Assembly: GCF_021172045.1 (NCBI RefSeq)
Contig: NZ_CP087164.1
Location: 992,001 to 1,056,000, forward strand
Direction: 5' to 3'
DNA length: 64,000 nt
DNA from: Capillimicrobium parvum
GTDB lineage: Bacteria > Actinomycetota > Thermoleophilia > Solirubrobacterales > Solirubrobacteraceae
Each line of letters opens with the position of its first letter. Within the stretch, counting starts at the first letter, position 1. The notes under the pieces are model-generated. The model saw nothing but the letters and a program-made list of their open reading frames with translations, ran no database searches and was not told the origin of the DNA. Below are positions 1 through 8,951 of this stretch, piece after piece. A program made the translations under genes and the position numbers.

Positions 1-624
1 GGACTCGGCGGCCGACTGCTCCTGGAGCCGTCGCAGGACCTCGCCGACGTTGGCGTGGGGGACCACCACCACGCCGCATTCGTCGCCGACGATGACGTCT
101 CCGGGGTGCACGACGACGCCCCCCGCCGAGATCGGGTGGTTGATCTCACCCGGCCCGCGGTGCAGCGGCCCGATCGGCGTGATCCCGCGCGCGAAGACGG
201 GGAAGTCGCCGAGCGCCTCGATCGCGGGCTGGTCGCGGATCAGCCCGTCCACGACGAACCCGGCGATGCCCCGGTGGCGCGCCTTGGTGGAGATGAGGTC
301 GCCGAGGACGGCGTTCATCGACGACGTGCTCGTGTCGATCACGACGACGTCGCCCGGCTGCGCGACGTCGAGGCTCTTGTGGACCATCAGGTTGTCGCCG
401 GGATAGCAGCGCACCGTCAACGCCGGTCCCACGATGGTGGCCGTCGAGGTCATCGGCTTGATGGCCGTGTGCATCGCGTAGAGGCGGTTGGTGAGGTCGG
501 AGATGTTCGGCGTCGGGAACGCTCCGAGCGCCGCGACGCCGGCGGGATCAGGCCGTTCCATGTCGAGGCGGATGCGGAATCCGGGCCCCGGGTGCATCTC
601 GGCGGACTTCGGCTTGCTGACCAT
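1..624 (-). CDS. RraA-like / HMG aldolase family protein (3' end outside window)
   Basis: The frame runs off the left edge, so 208 codons are visible and the C-terminus is missing. The family contains 4-hydroxy-4-methyl-2-oxoglutarate/oxaloacetate aldolases and the RNase E inhibitor RraA. The signature of the fold is present: GD at residues 108-109, an Ala/Gly-rich strand, then DGLIRD at 126-131, where the Arg-Asp pair contacts substrate and the divalent metal in aldolase members. The start ATG at 624 has a strong ribosome binding site (AGGAGGTTG) 5 bases upstream. An aldolase role is more likely than an RNase E role because the motif is intact, but the substrate cannot be told from sequence. 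No partner gene is visible. Confidence 0.85.
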   Translation of the reverse strand, partial: MVSKPKSAEMHPGPGFRIRLDMERPDPAGVAALGAFPTPNISDLTNRLYAMHTAIKPMTSTATIVGPALTVRCYPGDNLMVHKSLDVAQPGDVVVIDTSTSSMNAVLGDLISTKARHRGIAGFVVDGLIRDQPAIEALGDFPVFARGITPIGPLHRGPGEINHPISAGGVVVHPGDVIVGDECGVVVVPHANVGEVLRRLQEQSAAES

Positions 625-681
625 CGAGCAACCTCCTACTCGCACGTTGTCCCGCCTGGTGTGCGGAACGTCGACATCGCT

Positions 682-1920
682 TCAGGCACCGCGACTCCGC
701 GTCGCGCCCCATGACGCTTTGACCGCGCCGGCGGGCGCGCCGCAGCGGGGCGCGCACCAGCTGGACGGATGGGCCTCGATGACCTTCGCCTGGGACTCCG
801 CCTGGTGCAGGCCCGGCAGGTGCAGGCCGTTGCGGGCCGCGTTGTAGGCCCACAGCCAGTTGTCGTACGCCGAGCTGGCGCCGAAGTAGGTGACGTCCAG
901 CCGCGCCTCGTCGGCCATCTCGTACCACGCGTCGCCCAGCCGGTTCCACTCCGCCGCGCCGGCCGCGCCGACGCGGCGCGCGGACGGCCAGCCGACCTCG
1001 CCGATCGACCCGCGCCGGTCGAACTCGGAGAGCCAGTCGACGAAGTGGCGCAGGTCGTGCAGGAACTCGTCCTGGTCGGCGGCGGTGGGCTCCCGCTGCG
1101 GCTCCTCGGAGGTCATCCCCGGATAGGCGTGGGCCGAGTAGACGTGGCGGTCGATCGGGTCGTCGATCCACGGCTTGGGCTGATGCTCGCGCCACGCTCC
1201 GGCGGACGCGTAGTCGTTGCCCTCGATCCACAGCAGCGTGCGGTCGCCATGCGCGCGCAGCGCCTGCACCACACCCTGCGAATAGCTCTGCCACACGTCG
1301 TCGGCGATCTCGTAGGGCTCGTTCATCAGGTCGTAGGCGTACACGCGCCGGTCGTCGCGGAAGACGTCGGACAGCCGCAGCCAGAGGTCGTCGAACTCCT
1401 CCTGCGAGATGCCGTCGCCGAGCGTGCTGGTCGCCTTGACCACGTCGGGATGGCGGCCGCCGCTGTGGACGTCGATGATCGCCCGCATGCCCGCGCGGCC
1501 GATGGCCGCCACCTCGGCGGTCAGGAGGCGGAGGAACGGCTCGTCGAGTGGGCCGCCGAGGCTGCGCTGCACCGAGCCCCATTGGAATGGCAGCCGGATG
1601 ATCCGATGCCCCCGCGCCGCGAGGTAGCGGTAGGAGGCGCCGGGTTCGCAACGCGAGGCGTAGTTGAGCGTGTAGCTGTTGATGCCTCGCAGGTATGCGT
1701 GGGCGCCGCCGCCCCCGGGGACCGTGAGGGGATGGGGCGCCGGGAGCCGCTCCTCCCCGCAGGCGCCGCAGAGAACGGTCGCGACGGCGCCGAACGCCGC
1801 GCCCACGAGCAGCTGGCGGCGGGTCATGGCCACCTGGGCGCCGTCGGCATTGTGGCCGTGCGAGCGCCGCTCGCAGCGGGGCCGGCGCCGGGGACCGTTG
1901 TCAGAGACGGTGCCTGCCAT
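682..1920 (-). CDS. Exported glycoside hydrolase, family 5-like
   Basis: 412 residues. An N-terminal twin-arginine-type signal (MTRRQLLVG at 32-40, then a hydrophobic stretch to about 51 and Cys-rich CGACG) suggests export through Tat, possibly as a lipoprotein, though the lipobox is poor. The rest is a (beta/alpha)8 glycosidase of the cellulase type. YDLMNEP carries the acid/base Glu (about residue 201), HVYSAHAYPG the substrate-side His/Tyr, and IGEVGWP the nucleophile Glu (about 308). These are the family 5 landmarks; the polysaccharide target is unknown. The ATG at 1920 was chosen because GAGGAG lies 6 bases upstream. It faces a small membrane protein gene 36 bases away and may act on the capsule made by the neighbouring locus (inference). 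Confidence 0.82.
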   Translation of the reverse strand: MAGTVSDNGPRRRPRCERRSHGHNADGAQVAMTRRQLLVGAAFGAVATVLCGACGEERLPAPHPLTVPGGGGAHAYLRGINSYTLNYASRCEPGASYRYLAARGHRIIRLPFQWGSVQRSLGGPLDEPFLRLLTAEVAAIGRAGMRAIIDVHSGGRHPDVVKATSTLGDGISQEEFDDLWLRLSDVFRDDRRVYAYDLMNEPYEIADDVWQSYSQGVVQALRAHGDRTLLWIEGNDYASAGAWREHQPKPWIDDPIDRHVYSAHAYPGMTSEEPQREPTAADQDEFLHDLRHFVDWLSEFDRRGSIGEVGWPSARRVGAAGAAEWNRLGDAWYEMADEARLDVTYFGASSAYDNWLWAYNAARNGLHLPGLHQAESQAKVIEAHPSSWCAPRCGAPAGAVKASWGATRSRGA

Positions 1921-1956
1921 GCGTAGCTCCTCACCGTGGGGCCCCCCCTGTCCGAC

Positions 1957-2331
1957 ATGGAGCAGCTGCTGCGCCGGGCTCGCCCTGAGCCCAGCCTGGC
2001 GTTCACGCAGGACCTCGAGGCATCGCTCGTGGACTCCCGCCGCGCGCGGCGGCGGCCGTCGTGGCGGCCGAGCCCGCGGCGCGCGCAGCGCCTCGTCGTC
2101 GCGGTCGGTGGCGTCGCGGCCTTCGCCGCGGCGATGCTGGTCCTGAGCATCGCCGGCGTCCGCCCGCTCGGCACCGGTGGCACGAACGGAGCCGAGGCAG
2201 GGCAGCGGTGCGTCAGCGTCACGGAATGGCGCGTGCAGCGCGAGCCGGTCGTCACGGTCACCGCGGACGGGCGGCTGCGACTCGGCGGCCGGCCGCGGCT
2301 CGTCCCGCAGCAGCACCTCCGCTGTCGTTGA
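1957..2331 (+). CDS. Small single-pass membrane protein, possible sigma regulator
   Basis: 124 residues. The N-terminus (MEQLLRRARPEPS, then a short acidic helix) resembles the cytoplasmic start of actinobacterial anti-sigma-like proteins. One membrane segment (LVVAVGGVAAFAAAMLVL) follows at about 44-62. The outside part carries two Cys (CVSVTEW and the C-terminal HLRCR) with a beta-strand-like repeat of V-T-x-DGR type. It is convergent with the ECF sigma gene, their stop codons 27 bases apart, so it may act on that sigma factor, but no zinc-binding anti-sigma HxxxCxxC motif is visible. An in-frame GTG at 1936 is an alternative start. Function is inferred from layout only. Confidence 0.6.
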   Translation: MEQLLRRARPEPSLAFTQDLEASLVDSRRARRRPSWRPSPRRAQRLVVAVGGVAAFAAAMLVLSIAGVRPLGTGGTNGAEAGQRCVSVTEWRVQREPVVTVTADGRLRLGGRPRLVPQQHLRCR

Positions 2332-2357
2332 CACCGGGCCCTCGGGGCTGGGACGGC

Positions 2358-2894
2358 TCATGCCGATTCCCTGGCGAGCTGCTGCTGGGGTTGCCCGGTG
2401 GCCGGGTCGACCGTCTCGCGCAGCCGGCGCAGGGCACGCGAGCAGATCTGATGCACGTTGGCGGGCGTCGTGTCCATGCACTGGGCGATCTCGGCGACCG
2501 ACAGGTCGGCGCAGTAGCGCAGCGCGACGACCTCGCGCTCGCGCGGGCGCAGCTGCGAGAGCCACGCCTTGACGCCCTCGACGCTGACCGCCTGGGCGAG
2601 CGGATCCTGGGCGGACACGATGCTGTCGACGATCTCCGGGTGCTCGTCGAGCGAGGGCCCGTTGCGATGGCGCTGGCGGCGGAGATGGTCGATGAGCACG
2701 TTGCGGGCGATGGCGAAGATCCAGGTCTGCTCGCTCGAGCGCGCCGGGTCGAAGCGGTTCCACGAGCGGACGATGCGCTCGAACGTGGCCGCCGTGAGGT
2801 CCTCGGCGGTGTCGCGGCCGACCGAGTAGCTGAAGAAGCCGTAGACCGCGTGAAGGTGCTCGCGGTACACGGTCTCGATGACGTCGACCGGCAT
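2358..2894 (-). CDS. ECF-type RNA polymerase sigma factor
   Basis: 178 residues from ATG 2894. Region 2 is clear (YREHLHAVYGFF, then TAEDLTAATFERI and the -10 reading helix TWIFAIARNVLIDHLRR). Region 4 is at the C-terminus (LRPREREVVALRY, then LSVAEIAQCM as the helix-turn-helix, ending RALRRLRE). There is no region 1 or 3, as usual for ECF (sigma-70 family group 4) factors, which direct RNA polymerase to stress or cell-surface genes. No classical anti-sigma gene is cotranscribed; the convergent membrane protein at 1957 is the only candidate partner. No strong ribosome binding site precedes the chosen ATG, so an upstream GTG start is possible. Confidence 0.9.
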   Translation of the reverse strand: MPVDVIETVYREHLHAVYGFFSYSVGRDTAEDLTAATFERIVRSWNRFDPARSSEQTWIFAIARNVLIDHLRRQRHRNGPSLDEHPEIVDSIVSAQDPLAQAVSVEGVKAWLSQLRPREREVVALRYCADLSVAEIAQCMDTTPANVHQICSRALRRLRETVDPATGQPQQQLARESA

Positions 2895-3286
2895 GGTGCC
2901 GCGGCGCAGGCGCCAGGGGCGCGGACGGTTGCGGGCGCCCGGCAGCCCGACCGGCTGCGGGACGCTCGAGCTAGCCACTCGCTGACCCGAGGCCGATGCT
3001 GTCACCAAGTCGGCAGAAACGCATGCCGTGCCACTCTGCCCACGTCCGGCCCAACATTCCCGGGAGCTTTCGTGGGAGCTTTCTACCTGACAGACGATGT
3101 TGAGCAACCGCGTCAATCCGGGCCTTCCTCCGCGGCCGCGGCGCCGCTGCGCCAGAACCCGGAACCCGCACGTGGTTCGGAAGGGCACTCGCTCCGGCGC
3201 GCGGGCACGACGCCGCGCAACCACGCTCCGGGATGCGGCCCGCTCCCGGCGTGGGTGCGGGTGGGCTTCGTGTCGGACGACCACAT
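2895..3286. other. Gene-free stretch upstream of the ECF sigma gene
   Basis: About 390 bases without a convincing gene. It should hold the sigma gene's promoter. A 10-base direct repeat (3062-3083) lies in it. The open frames crossing it have no recognisable protein features. Confidence 0.5.
3062..3083. repeat. Short direct repeat GGGAGCTTTC, two copies
   Basis: GGGAGCTTTC occurs at 3062-3071 and again at 3074-3083, separated by GT. The 12-base phase puts both copies roughly on one face of the helix, about 170 bases upstream of the sigma start codon. It could be a regulator site, but this is only a shape in the sequence. Confidence 0.5.
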
Positions 3287-3766
3287 TCACCGGATGCGCA
3301 GGGAGCCGGCCACCGAGAGGCCACCGAGCCCGAACAGCGTGAGCACGAGCGCCCAGCCGAAGCCCTGGTCGATGTGTTCCGCGCCGTTCCTCGCGGCGGC
3401 GTCCACCACCGACTTCGGACTCAACGCCGGGCCGGGCAGGAGGGCCTTCACCCTCGGGTCGAAGGAGGTCTGCCGCCGTCCGCCCTGGTGCATGCGGGCG
3501 GGTCCGGCGGGAAGCGCCAGGATGACCTCACCGGCGACGCCCGCCTTCTCGAGCCGATGGACGATCGGCTTGGGGAGGACTGAGGCGAGCGGGCGTGTGG
3601 GCTTGTCGCCCAGATGGGTATCACCGTCCGCTGTAGGGAGGCTTTCGCAGTACTGTTCGACCGCGGCCGTCCCGGGAGGCGCCTTGCAGTTGGTCTTGGC
3701 GTGAGCCGCCGACGCCGGGACGAGAAGCACAAGCAGGAGCGTGAGCAGGATCCACCTGGCGTTCAT
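3287..3766 (-). CDS. Small secreted protein with C-terminal membrane anchor, unknown function
   Basis: 159 residues. A clear signal peptide (MNARWILLTLLLVLLVP, cleavage near AHA-KT) is followed by a hydrophilic region with two Cys (NCKAPPG and QYCESLP), then a C-terminal membrane segment (FGWALVLTLFGLGGLSVAGS) with basic residues after it. This is the layout of a surface protein anchored by its tail. I do not recognise a family. It is divergently oriented to the polymerase gene starting near 3825, so the two may share a promoter region of about 60 bases. Confidence 0.7.
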   Translation of the reverse strand: MNARWILLTLLLVLLVPASAAHAKTNCKAPPGTAAVEQYCESLPTADGDTHLGDKPTRPLASVLPKPIVHRLEKAGVAGEVILALPAGPARMHQGGRRQTSFDPRVKALLPGPALSPKSVVDAAARNGAEHIDQGFGWALVLTLFGLGGLSVAGSLRIR

Positions 3767-3824
3767 ACATCGGCCGGTACGCCCCAGTCGCGCTGTTCAT
3801 GACACCGAGTGGCCGCGCTCCGGC

Positions 3825-5693
3825 GTGACGATCGGGCTCGCCGTGCTGATCGCGTCGGGGCTTCTCGTCGCGGCATTGCGCGGAGGCTCCTACGCCGTCA
3901 TCCCCCGTACGCAGGACGCGATCGCGGTCTGGTGGGTGATCGGGCTGTCCGTCGCGTTCGGGCTCCTGCCGCGCCACCGGTGGTCGGTCGAGGTCCGCTT
4001 GGCGGTCGCGGGGCTGCTGGGCCTGGCGGCCTGGACCGCGCTGGGCCTGCTCTGGACCGACAGCGCCGAGCGCACGCTCGAGGAGGCGCTGCGGGTCCTG
4101 AGCTACGCCGGGCTCGTCATGCTCGTCGCCTGGTCGTTCGGCGCGCGCGACCGCACGCGGGTGGTCGTCCTGCTGACCGCGGTGGCTGGTGTGGTGTGCC
4201 TGCTGGCCCTGCTGTCTCGCGTCGCCCCCGAGCTGCTCGGCACGCAGAGCACGAGCGGCTCCTACGACACCACGCGCCTCGCGTATCCGTTCAACTACTG
4301 GAACGCCGTCGGCTGCTGGGGCGCGATGACGCTCGCCCTGGCGCTGCCCCTGAGCGCCCACGCCCGGCGGCGATGGCTGCGCGCGGCCGCGCTCTGCATC
4401 GCGTCGCTGGCACCCGTCGTGGTGTACCTGACGTACTCGCGAACGGCGGCGCTGGGCGTCGTGCTCGTGGTCGTGCTGGTGGTCGCGCTGTCCCCGCAGC
4501 GCTGGTTCGTGGCCGCCAACGCGCTCATCGCCGGAGTCGGCGCGACAGCGGCCGTTCTCACGATCCGCGGCGCTCCGGAGATCGCCCGGGGGAATGGGAC
4601 GGCGGGCCGCGGAAGCGTCGTGCTCGTGCTCGCGCTGGTGGGTCTGCTGACCGTGGCGGTGGCGTTCGTCGGCCCGCACGAGCGGCTCCGGCGGGTCCGG
4701 ACGCCCCTCCGCGCCGCCCGGATCGCGTTGGCCGGGTCGCTGGCGGCGATCCTGGTCGTGGCCATCCTGGCGGGCCCGCGGGCGTGGGACAGCTTCCAGC
4801 GCGGCTCGGAGCCGGCCGGAAGCGATCCGGTCCAGCGCCTGACCTCGCTGTCCGGGACACGACGACTGCTCTGGACGGCGGCGCTCGACTCCTTCACCGA
4901 CCGGCCGCTGGCCGGCATCGGCGCCGGGACGTTCGAGTTCGCCTGGAACCGCGATCCGCACCGCTCGGGTCACGTGCTGGACGCGCACTCGCTCTACCTG
5001 GAGGCGCTGGCCGAGCTCGGGATCCCCGGTGCGCTGATGGTCATCGCGGCGCTCGCGGCGCTGCTGGCGGGAGCCCTGCGCAGCATCCGGCGTCAGACGG
5101 ACGACACGGCGCGAGCCGTGGCCGCGGGATGCGCCGTCGCGTTCGTCGTGTTCTGCGTCACCGCCGGGGTCGACTGGATGTGGGAGTCGACCGCGGTGAC
5201 CTGCCTGGCCCTCGTGGCCGGGACGCTCGGCGCGGCACCGCCGGGACTGCCGCTGCCGCGCCCGCGCTGGCCGGTGCGGGTGCGTGTCGGGATCCTCGCC
5301 GCCGTCGCGATCGTCGTCCAGCTTCCGGTGCTCGTCGCCGCCACCGAGATCCGCACGAGCCAGCGGGCGGCGGGCCAGGGACGCCTCGTCGACGCGCTGT
5401 CGTCGGCCACCGCGGCCGCCGAAGCCGAGCCCTGGTCGGCCAGCGCCCATCTGCAGCGCGCCCTGGTCCTCGAGCAGCTCGGCCAGCTGCCGGCGGCGGG
5501 CGCGGCGGCCGCCCGGGCCACGCGGCTGGAGCCGGTGAACTGGCAGCCGTGGCTGGTCCGCGGCCGCATCGACGCCGAGCGTGGCAACGTCGCCCAGGCG
5601 CTGGCGGATGTCCGCCGTGCGCGGGCGCTCAACCCCCGCGCCCCGATCTTCCAGCCGGGCGTGGCCCGCGCCCTTGCGGCCCGGTCGCCGTGA
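3825..5693 (+). CDS. O-antigen ligase/Wzy-type polysaccharide polymerase with TPR-like tail
   Basis: 622 residues from GTG 3825; an upstream in-frame GTG at 3741 would overlap the divergent gene. There are about 11-12 membrane segments. The large loop before the last segments carries the family region (SGTRRLLWTAALDSF, then PLAGIGAGTFEFAW and LDAHSLYLEALAELGIPG), where conserved Arg and His residues act in glycan transfer from undecaprenyl diphosphate. After the last membrane segment lies a soluble tail of about 110 residues with two TPR-like repeats (HLQRALVLEQLGQ, VRGRIDAERGNVAQAL). The last 65 bases overlap the 3' end of the convergent pseudokinase gene. This is one of two such proteins in the locus; which one polymerises and which one ligates cannot be told. 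Confidence 0.85.
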   Translation: MTIGLAVLIASGLLVAALRGGSYAVIPRTQDAIAVWWVIGLSVAFGLLPRHRWSVEVRLAVAGLLGLAAWTALGLLWTDSAERTLEEALRVLSYAGLVMLVAWSFGARDRTRVVVLLTAVAGVVCLLALLSRVAPELLGTQSTSGSYDTTRLAYPFNYWNAVGCWGAMTLALALPLSAHARRRWLRAAALCIASLAPVVVYLTYSRTAALGVVLVVVLVVALSPQRWFVAANALIAGVGATAAVLTIRGAPEIARGNGTAGRGSVVLVLALVGLLTVAVAFVGPHERLRRVRTPLRAARIALAGSLAAILVVAILAGPRAWDSFQRGSEPAGSDPVQRLTSLSGTRRLLWTAALDSFTDRPLAGIGAGTFEFAWNRDPHRSGHVLDAHSLYLEALAELGIPGALMVIAALAALLAGALRSIRRQTDDTARAVAAGCAVAFVVFCVTAGVDWMWESTAVTCLALVAGTLGAAPPGLPLPRPRWPVRVRVGILAAVAIVVQLPVLVAATEIRTSQRAAGQGRLVDALSSATAAAEAEPWSASAHLQRALVLEQLGQLPAAGAAAARATRLEPVNWQPWLVRGRIDAERGNVAQALADVRRARALNPRAPIFQPGVARALAARSP

Positions 5694-7161
5694 GGTCGGG
5701 CAGGCGCAGGGGGCCGCGCAGGACGACCGGCCCCTCCGGGGTGTCGTGCACCGCGTGTTCGAGGGTGACGACCACCTCGCGGTAGCGCTCGGCCCCCGCC
5801 GGCAGGTCGCGGTGGTTGACGAAGCGGCCGCTGGTGCCCACCGGGGGCACGACGAAGCCGAGCGGCAGGGCGTCGCTGCTGGACCTGACGAGCCAGACCG
5901 CGTACGCCGCGACGGGCGTGCGCGGCTCGGGCGCCAGGCCCTCGGCCGCGATCGTGATGACGCGACGCCCGCGCAGTGCCTCGACGCGTGTCGTGCCGCT
6001 GGGAGCCGTCGCGCCGGCCTGGCCGCCGGGCGGCAGGAGCGTTGCCGACGCCACCCTGGGCCCCAGCTGTTGCGCGGTGCGTCCCGGCGTCGCGGGGGTC
6101 CCCTGTTCGGCGCCGCCGGCCGAGCGCAGGGCGGCGACCAGGGCGAGGCCGATCAGGAGCACGGCCGGGATCCCGACGGCGAGTGCGCGCACGGTGCCAC
6201 GGGCCCGGGAGCGGCGCGGTGGTGGCACGTTCTCGCCTCGCGACGCCACCTCCCCCGCGGCGGCCCCTCGGATCGGCGAAGCCGCGGGCGGATCCGAAAC
6301 CGGGCCGCAGGCCGGCACCAAGGGCGCATCGACGCAGAGGGCGTCCGCGGCACGGGCGACGAGCTCGCCCGCGGTCGACGGACGCGCGGCGGGGTCCTTG
6401 GCCAGCGCCGAGGCCACGAGCTGGTCGAGCGCAGGCGGCGATCCGGCAACGCGCTCGCAGACGCTCGGCGGCGACGCCGACAGATGGGCGCCCAGCGTGC
6501 CTGCGCGCGATCCGGAGGTGTAGGGCGGGTCGCCGGTCAGACAGCGGACCAGCAGCGCGGCGAGCGAGTAGACGTTGCTGCGCGGGCTCGGCGCCTCGCC
6601 GCGGATCTCCTCCGGGGCCAGGCCGTCGACGTCGCCCAGGAGCCGACCGGGCCGTAGCGAGCCAGGCCAGCGCGGTCCGACGTCGGCCAGGACGCCGGCA
6701 TCCTCGCGCCCCGCGTCGCCGCCGACGAGGATGGCGTGCGCGGTCAGCGAGTCGCAGACAAGGTCGACCGCATGCGCGGCGTCGAGCGCGGCAGCGATCG
6801 CGGCGAGGATCGCGATCGTCCGCTCGGCCGACAGCCGGCGCTCGGCGGCCAGCAGGTCGTCGAGGGTCCGTCCCGGCGCGGGGCGCGTGGCGATCCAGGG
6901 CCCGTGCGGCGAACGCCCGGCGTCGATCACCTCGGCCAGCCCCGGGTGGCGCAGGCGCCGGCGTAGCGCCACCGCGTCGGAGAAGGCGCCCAGCCCGGCC
7001 GGGCGCCGAGCGAGATGGACGAGGACGCGCAGCAGCACCTCGTCGTCCCGTCGCGGGTCCCGGGCCGCGTAGGCGGCGAACACCCCGGGCTGGTGGTCCA
7101 GCGCCCGCTCGATCTCGAACGGCGCGACGGCGAGCCGGGATGACGGCACCCGGCCGATCAT
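5629..7161 (-). CDS. Degenerate Ser/Thr protein kinase fused to a membrane segment and extracellular anti-sigma-like domain
   Basis: 510 residues. Residues about 10-270 follow a Hanks-type kinase fold, but key positions are changed. The VAIK Lys is replaced (VLLRVL), the catalytic HRDLKPxN loop reads VCDSLTAHAIL, and the DFG site is DVG; the APE motif is kept (LAPEEIRG). A pseudokinase is therefore likely. A membrane segment (VLLIGLALVAALRSAGG region, about 335-355) leads to an outer domain with AAYAVWLVRSSSDALPLGF and AERYREVVVTLE. I recognise this domain type from extracellular parts of Thermoleophilia anti-sigma-like proteins. It lies within the polysaccharide locus and overlaps the polymerase gene tail to tail. 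Start ATG 7161 was chosen because the fold begins there. Confidence 0.75.
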   Translation of the reverse strand: MIGRVPSSRLAVAPFEIERALDHQPGVFAAYAARDPRRDDEVLLRVLVHLARRPAGLGAFSDAVALRRRLRHPGLAEVIDAGRSPHGPWIATRPAPGRTLDDLLAAERRLSAERTIAILAAIAAALDAAHAVDLVCDSLTAHAILVGGDAGREDAGVLADVGPRWPGSLRPGRLLGDVDGLAPEEIRGEAPSPRSNVYSLAALLVRCLTGDPPYTSGSRAGTLGAHLSASPPSVCERVAGSPPALDQLVASALAKDPAARPSTAGELVARAADALCVDAPLVPACGPVSDPPAASPIRGAAAGEVASRGENVPPPRRSRARGTVRALAVGIPAVLLIGLALVAALRSAGGAEQGTPATPGRTAQQLGPRVASATLLPPGGQAGATAPSGTTRVEALRGRRVITIAAEGLAPEPRTPVAAYAVWLVRSSSDALPLGFVVPPVGTSGRFVNHRDLPAGAERYREVVVTLEHAVHDTPEGPVVLRGPLRLPDLTATGPQGRGPRPAGRSGRGG

Positions 7162-7415
7162 CGTGGTCCCGGACCGGAGACCGCTCCGGCAGGAGCCTGC
7201 TGTTCGATCGCCGGAACGGCGTCTGGAGATGGGCCCACGAACACTCCTAGCGCACATGCCCGGCGGGGCTCCCGACCTCGCGCGCTGACGGCATGTCCGG
7301 CCGATCACGGTACATCACGGCGCACCTTCGAGCCGCACGTCAGAAAGCTGGGCCACTGCGCGTAATCGTCCGGGCAACAACGAGCCGCGTTCGAAGCGCA
7401 GGGGTGTGATTTTCG

Positions 7416-8951
7416 ATGACGGCAGGGATGCAGATCAACGACGGCGAGCGGCCGAGGCCGCCCCGCGCCATGACGACGACGACGGTCGGCGAGGGCCGCT
7501 TCGAGCGCCGCGTGCGCCGAGCCGGCATCGGCGGGCGCGCGCTTCGCGGCGGCCTGGCGGAGCGGCTCGACGGCACGGGCGCGGTCTGTGCGGCCCCGAT
7601 CGAGGAAGGCCGCCGGGCGCCGCGGACGCTCGTACGCGAGGGACTGCACCGGCGCGCGCTGATCGTCGCCGACGCGCTGGTCGCGGCCTTCATCGTTGCG
7701 GCGGCGGTCGTCGTGAGCAACGACCAGGTGGGCTGGGCCATCCTCATCGCCGAGCCGGCGATGGTGGTCGTCAACAAGGCGGCGGGGCTCTACGAGCGCG
7801 ACGAGCTCGTCCTGCAGAAGTCCACGCTCGAGGAGACGCCCGTGCTGGCGCAGGTGAGCGCGCTCTTCGCGCTGCTCGTGTCGCAGCTGCTGCCCGGATC
7901 CGTGGGCCTTTCGGGCGTCCTGCTTCTCGCGGTCGCGACGTTCGCCTTCCTGTTCACCGGCCGCGTCGCGGCGCGGTGGATCGCGCGGCGCCTCGCCACG
8001 GTCGAGCGCTGCATGGTCATCGGCGACGAGGCGAGCATCGCGACGGTCTCCGCGAAGCTGGCCTCCAGCCCGGCGAAGGCCGCAGTGGTGACCTCGATGC
8101 GACTGCATCCCGGTGAAGGACGCGACGACGTCGCATCCTTCCGCGAACAGGTCGACCGCCATCAGGTCGACCGTGTCGTCATCGCCCCGCTCGAGAGCGA
8201 CCCGACGGAGCTGCTGGAGATCGTCCGGGTGGCCAAGGCGATCGGGCTGCGCGTGAGCCTCATCCCCCGGCTGCTCGAGGTCGTGGGGTCGGCCGTGGCG
8301 TTCGATCAGCTCGACGGCCTCACGGTCCTCGCCGTGCGCTCCGCCGGGCTTGGGCGCTCGTCGCGTGCGCTGAAGCGCACGTTCGACATCGTGGGCTCCA
8401 CGGTCGCGATCGTGCTCCTGGCCCCGCTGATGCTCGGGATCGCTGTGGCGGTGCGCTGCAGCTCGCGCGGGCCGGTGTTCTTCCGCCAGGTGCGCGTGGG
8501 TCGTCACGGGCGTCGCTTCGAGATCATCAAGTTCCGCTCGATGGTCTGCGACGCCGAGGCGATGAAGGCATCGCTGGCGCACCTCAACGAGACCCAGGGC
8601 CTGTTCAAGATCCGCAGCGATCCGCGCGTGACCAAGGTCGGCCGGGTCCTGCGCCGGAGCTGCCTCGACGAGCTGCCCCAGCTGTTCAACGTGTGGCGCG
8701 GCGACATGAGCCTGGTCGGGCCGCGTCCGCTGGTCACCGACGAGGACGCGAAGATCACCGGCCTGGACCGCAGCCGCCTCAGGCTGACCCCGGGGATGAC
8801 CGGCCCGTGGCAGGTCCTCGGGTCGGCCCGCATCCCGCTGCAGGAAATGCTCGCGATCGACTACCTCTACGTCGCGAACTGGTCGCTGTGGACCGACGTC
8901 AAGCTGCTCCTGCGGACGATCCCGCTCGTGCTCTCGCGCGCGGGGCTGTGA
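7416..8951 (+). CDS. Polyprenyl glycosylphosphotransferase (initiating sugar transferase)
   Basis: 511 residues. A basic N-terminus is followed by four membrane segments (about 75-195), then a Rossmann-like middle region (CMVIGDEASI and after). After a fifth segment (FDIVGSTVAIVLLAPLMLGI) comes the catalytic bacterial sugar transferase domain: GPVFFRQVRVGRHGRRFEI, IKFRSM, RRSCLDELPQLFNVWRGDMS and LVGPRP. This enzyme transfers a sugar-1-phosphate to undecaprenyl phosphate and starts repeat-unit synthesis on the inner membrane face. The length and order match WcaJ/WbaP-type proteins. The next gene overlaps its stop codon, so pssD- and pssE-like genes are translated with it. Confidence 0.93.
   Translation: MTAGMQINDGERPRPPRAMTTTTVGEGRFERRVRRAGIGGRALRGGLAERLDGTGAVCAAPIEEGRRAPRTLVREGLHRRALIVADALVAAFIVAAAVVVSNDQVGWAILIAEPAMVVVNKAAGLYERDELVLQKSTLEETPVLAQVSALFALLVSQLLPGSVGLSGVLLLAVATFAFLFTGRVAARWIARRLATVERCMVIGDEASIATVSAKLASSPAKAAVVTSMRLHPGEGRDDVASFREQVDRHQVDRVVIAPLESDPTELLEIVRVAKAIGLRVSLIPRLLEVVGSAVAFDQLDGLTVLAVRSAGLGRSSRALKRTFDIVGSTVAIVLLAPLMLGIAVAVRCSSRGPVFFRQVRVGRHGRRFEIIKFRSMVCDAEAMKASLAHLNETQGLFKIRSDPRVTKVGRVLRRSCLDELPQLFNVWRGDMSLVGPRPLVTDEDAKITGLDRSRLRLTPGMTGPWQVLGSARIPLQEMLAIDYLYVANWSLWTDVKLLLRTIPLVLSRAGL

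Noticed and set aside
3621-5450. A 609-residue minus-strand open frame over the polymerase gene
   Set aside because: Arg/Gln/Asp-rich shadow; the plus strand has membrane segments and family motifs.
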